The notes below the pieces were generated by a model, which did not search any database, had not been told where the DNA came from, and saw only the letters and a list, made by a program, of their open reading frames with translations. The position numbers and the translations under genes were made by a program. From Chamaea fasciata (lineage: Eukaryota; Chordata; Aves; Passeriformes; Sylviidae), in assembly GCA_029207755.1 (NCBI GenBank), contig JARCOQ010000025.1, positions 4,332,820-4,396,819 on the forward strand: DNA of 64,000 nt, written 5' to 3'. Position 1 is the stretch's first letter, and every line of letters starts with the position of its first letter. Shown here piece by piece: positions 59,715 through 64,000 of the stretch.

Positions 59715-62700
59715 AGGGGGGGGAGTGGGATGCTACAGGGAAACCTGGGTTGGGAAATGGCCCGGGAAGGTTGGGGCAGAGAAGGGGGCGGCTGGGGCCG
59801 AGCCGCTCGTGTTTCACATCACGTCAGGGCTGAGGAATTTCCTCTGCTCTGGGGGTGCCTCGCAGAGAAAAAGGGGGAGGCTTTAAGGTTAGCTGGGGAT
59901 GAATAATAGCCAAGAGAGGGATTAGAAGTGTTACCCAGGGGCTGCTGTTTACAAGCAAACCCTCCTACCGAGAGCAACAGGGGAAAGTGGGATGCATCGG
60001 GGTGATGGTGGGGATGCCATGTGCCACCCACATCCCTTCCCCGAGGGCACAGCAGGGTGATCATCACCCCCTGCCCCCGAGAGATTTTCTCCTCAGCATC
60101 AGCGGGGTCCCAGCAGCGGGTCTCCTGCACACGTGGCGTGTCCTGGGGTGCTCAGGCTGGCTTCTCCATTGTCCCCATTGTGTCCTCCTGTGGCCCCAGG
60201 GGGTTTCCCACCCTTCTGTCACCCTGCTGCAGACACCCACATCATCCCTGTGCACAGGGAGGAGAATCCAGGAGAGGATTTGTGTCACCCCCTGGAGAAA
60301 GAACGGAGAGAAGGGCTATAAGGAGTGGGGAGGGGGCACACAGACACATCCTGGGGGCAGTGCCCGGGTGTGGGCCTTGTACCTTGCTGGATGATGGGAG
60401 CAGCCCCTGGACCTGGGGCCCAGGTTTTGCCCCAAAACGCTTCATTTGCATTTCCCGTTTATTGTTATCCTGGGTGATGCAAGGTCAAGGTGGGGAGGAG
60501 TAAAGGGAAGCACATTTCTGTGTTATTCCATCTCTCTTAGGACAACTGGGAAGGGATTGTTGCAGGGTGGATGTGCAGCCTCCAAGCTGGGCCCAGGGAA
60601 ACTGTAGGATCCCACCTGGCTGCCCACCCTGGGATAATGGCAGACACACTGGAATGTGCTGTGGGCAACTGGGTTCCACTTCCAGGGTGTGTGTCTGCTA
60701 TGGACAGGCTGTTCTCTCTGATTTAGCCCAGGGAAACTGAGGCACAGGGGGGGCAGGAAGCCCCTGGGAGGCTGGAGTGGGGAAATGAGCTTATTCCACC
60801 CCATAAAGGGGGTGAAAGGGCAAGGGGAAGACATGGCTGGAATCATCTGAGTGCTGTTTGGAGGAGGCTGAGCTGGTGCACCTGCGCTGTTGGCCACTCT
60901 GGTGAGACCTCGTGCCCAGGTGAGATCCCTGACCGTGCCTGGGGACTTGGACCTGGCCCAGTGACAGCACCAGGGACTGGCACCATTCGGGGGACACAAA
61001 ACTCATCTCTGCCCGAGGCCCGGGCTGAGTGCAGCCCCACCTGCCCCGTTTAACAGGTTTCTTTCTGCAGAGCATTTGCACAAGATAAGCACCTTTTAAA
61101 GGTTATAGAACAAATGTTGGTGGCCAACTGTGGACAGGAGGGTGCACAGCTCTCCTCTTCCCCCTCCGCCCTGCAAAACTCTGCCATTCCCAGGTACATT
61201 CCTGGCATTGCTCCGTCCTGGAGTGCAGGGAGGGCCCTGACCCCCTGAGCATGGGAAAAATGCCTGTCTGCGTGCGGGAAAGGAGGTGCAAATAGTGCGG
61301 GGTGAGGAGGTCAGCCGGGAAATCCCTTTCATCTTCTCCCGGGCCTTTGCCGACACGCGGCCGGAGAGCGCGTGGGGAGAGCGGGAAAGGGTTTTGTCTG
61401 CAGCTGGAAAAGAGGCGGCTCCTGGGAGGCTCCTGCAGTGACGGATGCTGGATCCAGGCTGGAGGAGGCTGAATCGCCACGTGGGGGGGATGGTGTGGGG
61501 ATGGGCTGGCCAGGTCGCAGCGGCGACCCCCGGGATGGGCGGTGGGTTTGGTGCTCGTCCCCTTGTGTGGCTCAGTGGTCACTGGGACCGGCCGCAGGCG
61601 AGGGTCAGGGGGCAGAGGGGCACCCCCACACCCCACATGCCCATGGCACAGAGGGACCAGCTCTCGGTGCTGGTGGGTCAGCCCGGTTGGTGCCACGGAG
61701 GTTCCTGGGTACAGGTCACTGTCACCCCAGAGTGCCAGAGGGACTCGGACTGGTGCTGTCCCATCCTGGAGAGATCCCAGTGGAAACCCACCTCCATCTC
61801 CACGAGACCTGACACTGCTGCAAAGGCTGGGCCTGACTCTGCACCTGGCTCGCTGCAGCAGGAGAAAATCTCCTGGCAGGAGCACAATAAAAGGCAGGTC
61901 TCACCCTCCCTGTTTGGCAAAAACCTCCTGAGCGGAGGAGAAGGGGCCATCCCGTCCTCTGCCACGGACCCGCGGCATTCTGTCCCTCCTCTCTATCTCT
62001 GTATCCCACCCGGACAATTGCAAACCTCTCCCTGCGGTTTGAACTCTGCCATCTCCCCCTGCCAGCAGCTCCCCCCTCCCCGCCATCGTCGTCATCGCTG
62101 TCACCTGCCCTTGTTGGCCAAAGGAGGAGTCCCAGCGCTGCCCAGCCCCGCGCCTGCCGAGCCGGATCCAGTCTGGCTTCCAGGAATCGGGGCTGTGGCG
62201 GGCGGCTGCGGATGACAGCTGGTGCCTCCAGTGGCATCCGCTTGTCCTGATGTGCTCAGCACCCGTTTCCTAAAGCACCCACTGCTCTGTGGGACTCATC
62301 CCTCCCCAGGGGTTCCCACTGCCTTTCCCCAGCCCGGGACGAGGGCTTCTCGTGCCTGCACAAAGCAGATGGTAACACACGAACTAACGAGATCAGAGAT
62401 TAATCTGCACTTTGCTTCCAAATCGCATAATCATGTAATTATTCCCAGTATCGGGGAGGAGCAGGCTCCAGGCTCCTGCTCCTCCTGGGCCACTTTGCAT
62501 GGCAGGATGGTGTCAGGGGCTCGCATCCTGCCTTGCTGCTGCTGCAGGGCACCGTTACTTTGGTGGGACTGCCCAGTGTCCTGCAGGTTGATGGCCTCCA
62601 GTTCAGTGTCCAGTGGGAAGTGTTGGGAGAGGCTCGGGCATGTGGGAGGGCAGCTCCCCATCACACCCCACATGCCTGTCCAGCCTTGCACCGGGGTTTA

Positions 62701-63346
62701 TCCACCTTGTGCCGGGGCAGCCCAGTGGGAAGCACATCCCAGAGCACCTTTCCGGACCCCCTGGCATGGCACAGGAGCAAACCCAGCCTGGTGACTCCCA
62801 GTCCCCACCAGTAAGGGTCCCTGGGGTGGAACTGGGGTACTGCTGGTGTGATGCTGCTCTGTACCCTGCACAGAAGTCAGGCAGCTTCAGCACGATCTGA
62901 TGCTGCCCCAGCACTGTCTCTTGCTTTTGTGGGTGAGGAAACCGGGGAAAGTCCCACATTTAGGGCAGCATGTGTGGCCATTGGCTCTGAATTCCTGGGT
63001 GGCCTGTGGCACGGCCCCATTATCAGCAGGCCCGGGTTGTTTGCTGGAAAAGGGCGGCAGCAGGGCTGGGTGACCCCACACTTCCTTCCTTTCCTGGAAG
63101 CCTCTCACTCCGAGTGTGACGCCCGTGCTCTGATAACCAGCTGCTTTCACAACACCAGCACAGGGCCAGGCTCACTCCCTGCAATGTCACAATCCTTCCC
63201 GCCCAGCTTCCATCACCTGCCTTCCCTGCCTCAGCTTCTCCCCTTTCCAGAGGCGGGAACACAGCCCTGAGCACTGCTAGAGTGAGGCTGTGGATATGTT
63301 TCACTGCAGGGTGTAATGAAGTGTGTTGGGCCTCAGCCTCACTGTC

Positions 63347-63404
63347 TGTCCATCCATCCATCCATCCATCCATCCATCCATCCATCCATCCATCCATCCA
63401 TCCA
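63347..63404. repeat. (CATC)n tetranucleotide microsatellite
   Basis: About 14 perfect units. Confidence 0.97.
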
Positions 63405-64000
63405 GTGAGGGCTGTGCTGGAAACTCCCTTTGCAGCACCTGGACTGGGGGAATGAGAAGAAGTGGGGGATCCTTCACCACCTTGGAAACACCCAGGAAAA
63501 GGCTCATGAGCTGTGCTGAACCACGGAGCTGCACACGTGGCCGTGCACTCTTTGGTCCCCCTGTTCCCTGGGGTGGATGGAGGACCCCAGTGCAAGGTGC
63601 AGGATTGGACAGGAGTGGGTCGGGGGGTTTTTGGTCCCCCCGTGCCCAAGGAGAGCAGCCAGTGGCTCCTGTGCACACTGAGGGGCTGAGAAATCGCAGC
63701 TGCCCTTGAAGGGGAATGGCAGGCAGGGTCCTGCCTCAGTCAGGTGTGCCCAGCACTGTCCCCTCCCTGCATGCTGGCAGGTCCCTGCACGCCATGCAGG
63801 AGCCACTGCCCCGGGTCAGGGAGGGACAGGCTGAAGGGGAAACTGAGGCAATGGTAGGGAATGCCATGACTTGCCTGAATCTTCTGGAAAGGGACCCAGC
63901 AGCTCTGCCTGCTCCCTGGACACTGGTTTGCAGCTCTGGGGGCTGCGTGGAGCCAGGCTGGTGCTAACAGGGTTTGGCTGTGGGCTTGGAAACCTGGCAG

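Larger units (their letters stand above)
56131..64000. other. GC-rich upstream flank of the PIM gene; no other gene recognised
   Basis: Almost no CR1, unlike the rest of the window. Simple repeats at 59,661 and 63,347. A perfect NF-kB-type decamer GGGAAATCCC lies at 61,317-61,326. Many short open frames reflect high GC and none looks like a known protein. Confidence 0.55.

Noticed and set aside
61103..61885. Long frames upstream of PIM as a neighbouring gene
   Set aside because: Low-complexity Pro/Arg/Ser composition typical of GC-rich non-coding DNA, with overlapping frames on both strands and no recognised domain.
1..64000. tRNA, rRNA or other structured RNA genes
   Set aside because: Looked for tRNA B-box-like motifs (GGTTCGA) and conserved snRNA cores by eye and found no convincing case; a covariance-model search would be decisive.

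Overview
The window looks like vertebrate nuclear DNA from a bird, probably a songbird (passerine). It has no operons, no ribosome-binding sites and no dense coding. Instead it carries about two dozen CR1 LINE fragments with typical avian 3' tails, TG...CA solo LTRs, and one spliced gene with canonical GT-AG introns.

The only gene I can support end to end is a six-exon PIM-family serine/threonine kinase on the minus strand (CDS 55,707 down to 53,404; 311 codons plus stop). It is closest to PIM1. It has a CpG-island promoter upstream (to about 56,130) and a 3'UTR of about 1.25 kb with an AU-rich element, a miR-33-type seed match and an AATAAA signal at 52,169-52,174. About 7.5 kb downstream, in the same orientation, lies a broken partial copy (46,013-47,236). 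Its exon 5 is identical base for base to the gene, while its intron 4 has drifted far and exon 4 is reduced to a scrap next to a CR1. That pattern points to an old duplication followed by recent gene conversion.

Layout: 1-41,650 is a moderately AT-rich, apparently gene-free desert of CR1s, two inverted solo LTRs, several local duplications, a G-quadruplex-prone minisatellite (28.6-29.3 kb) and unique sequence. A minisatellite of roughly 30-bp units (41.7-42.8 kb), in which about two dozen units carry TTGCACAA, marks an abrupt change to GC-rich DNA. From there the window holds a CpG island (42.8-43.1 kb), an orphan promoter/insulator-like CpG island (45.28-45.50 kb) with CTCF, paired ZNF143, NRF1 and YY1 motif matches, the PIM copy, the PIM gene, and a GC-rich upstream flank to the end.

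Limits: exon calls come from conserved protein sequence and splice motifs. Transcript ends, promoter activity and regulatory sites are inferred. Repeat family names below CR1 level and percent identities were not computed. No non-PIM protein-coding gene could be recognised.
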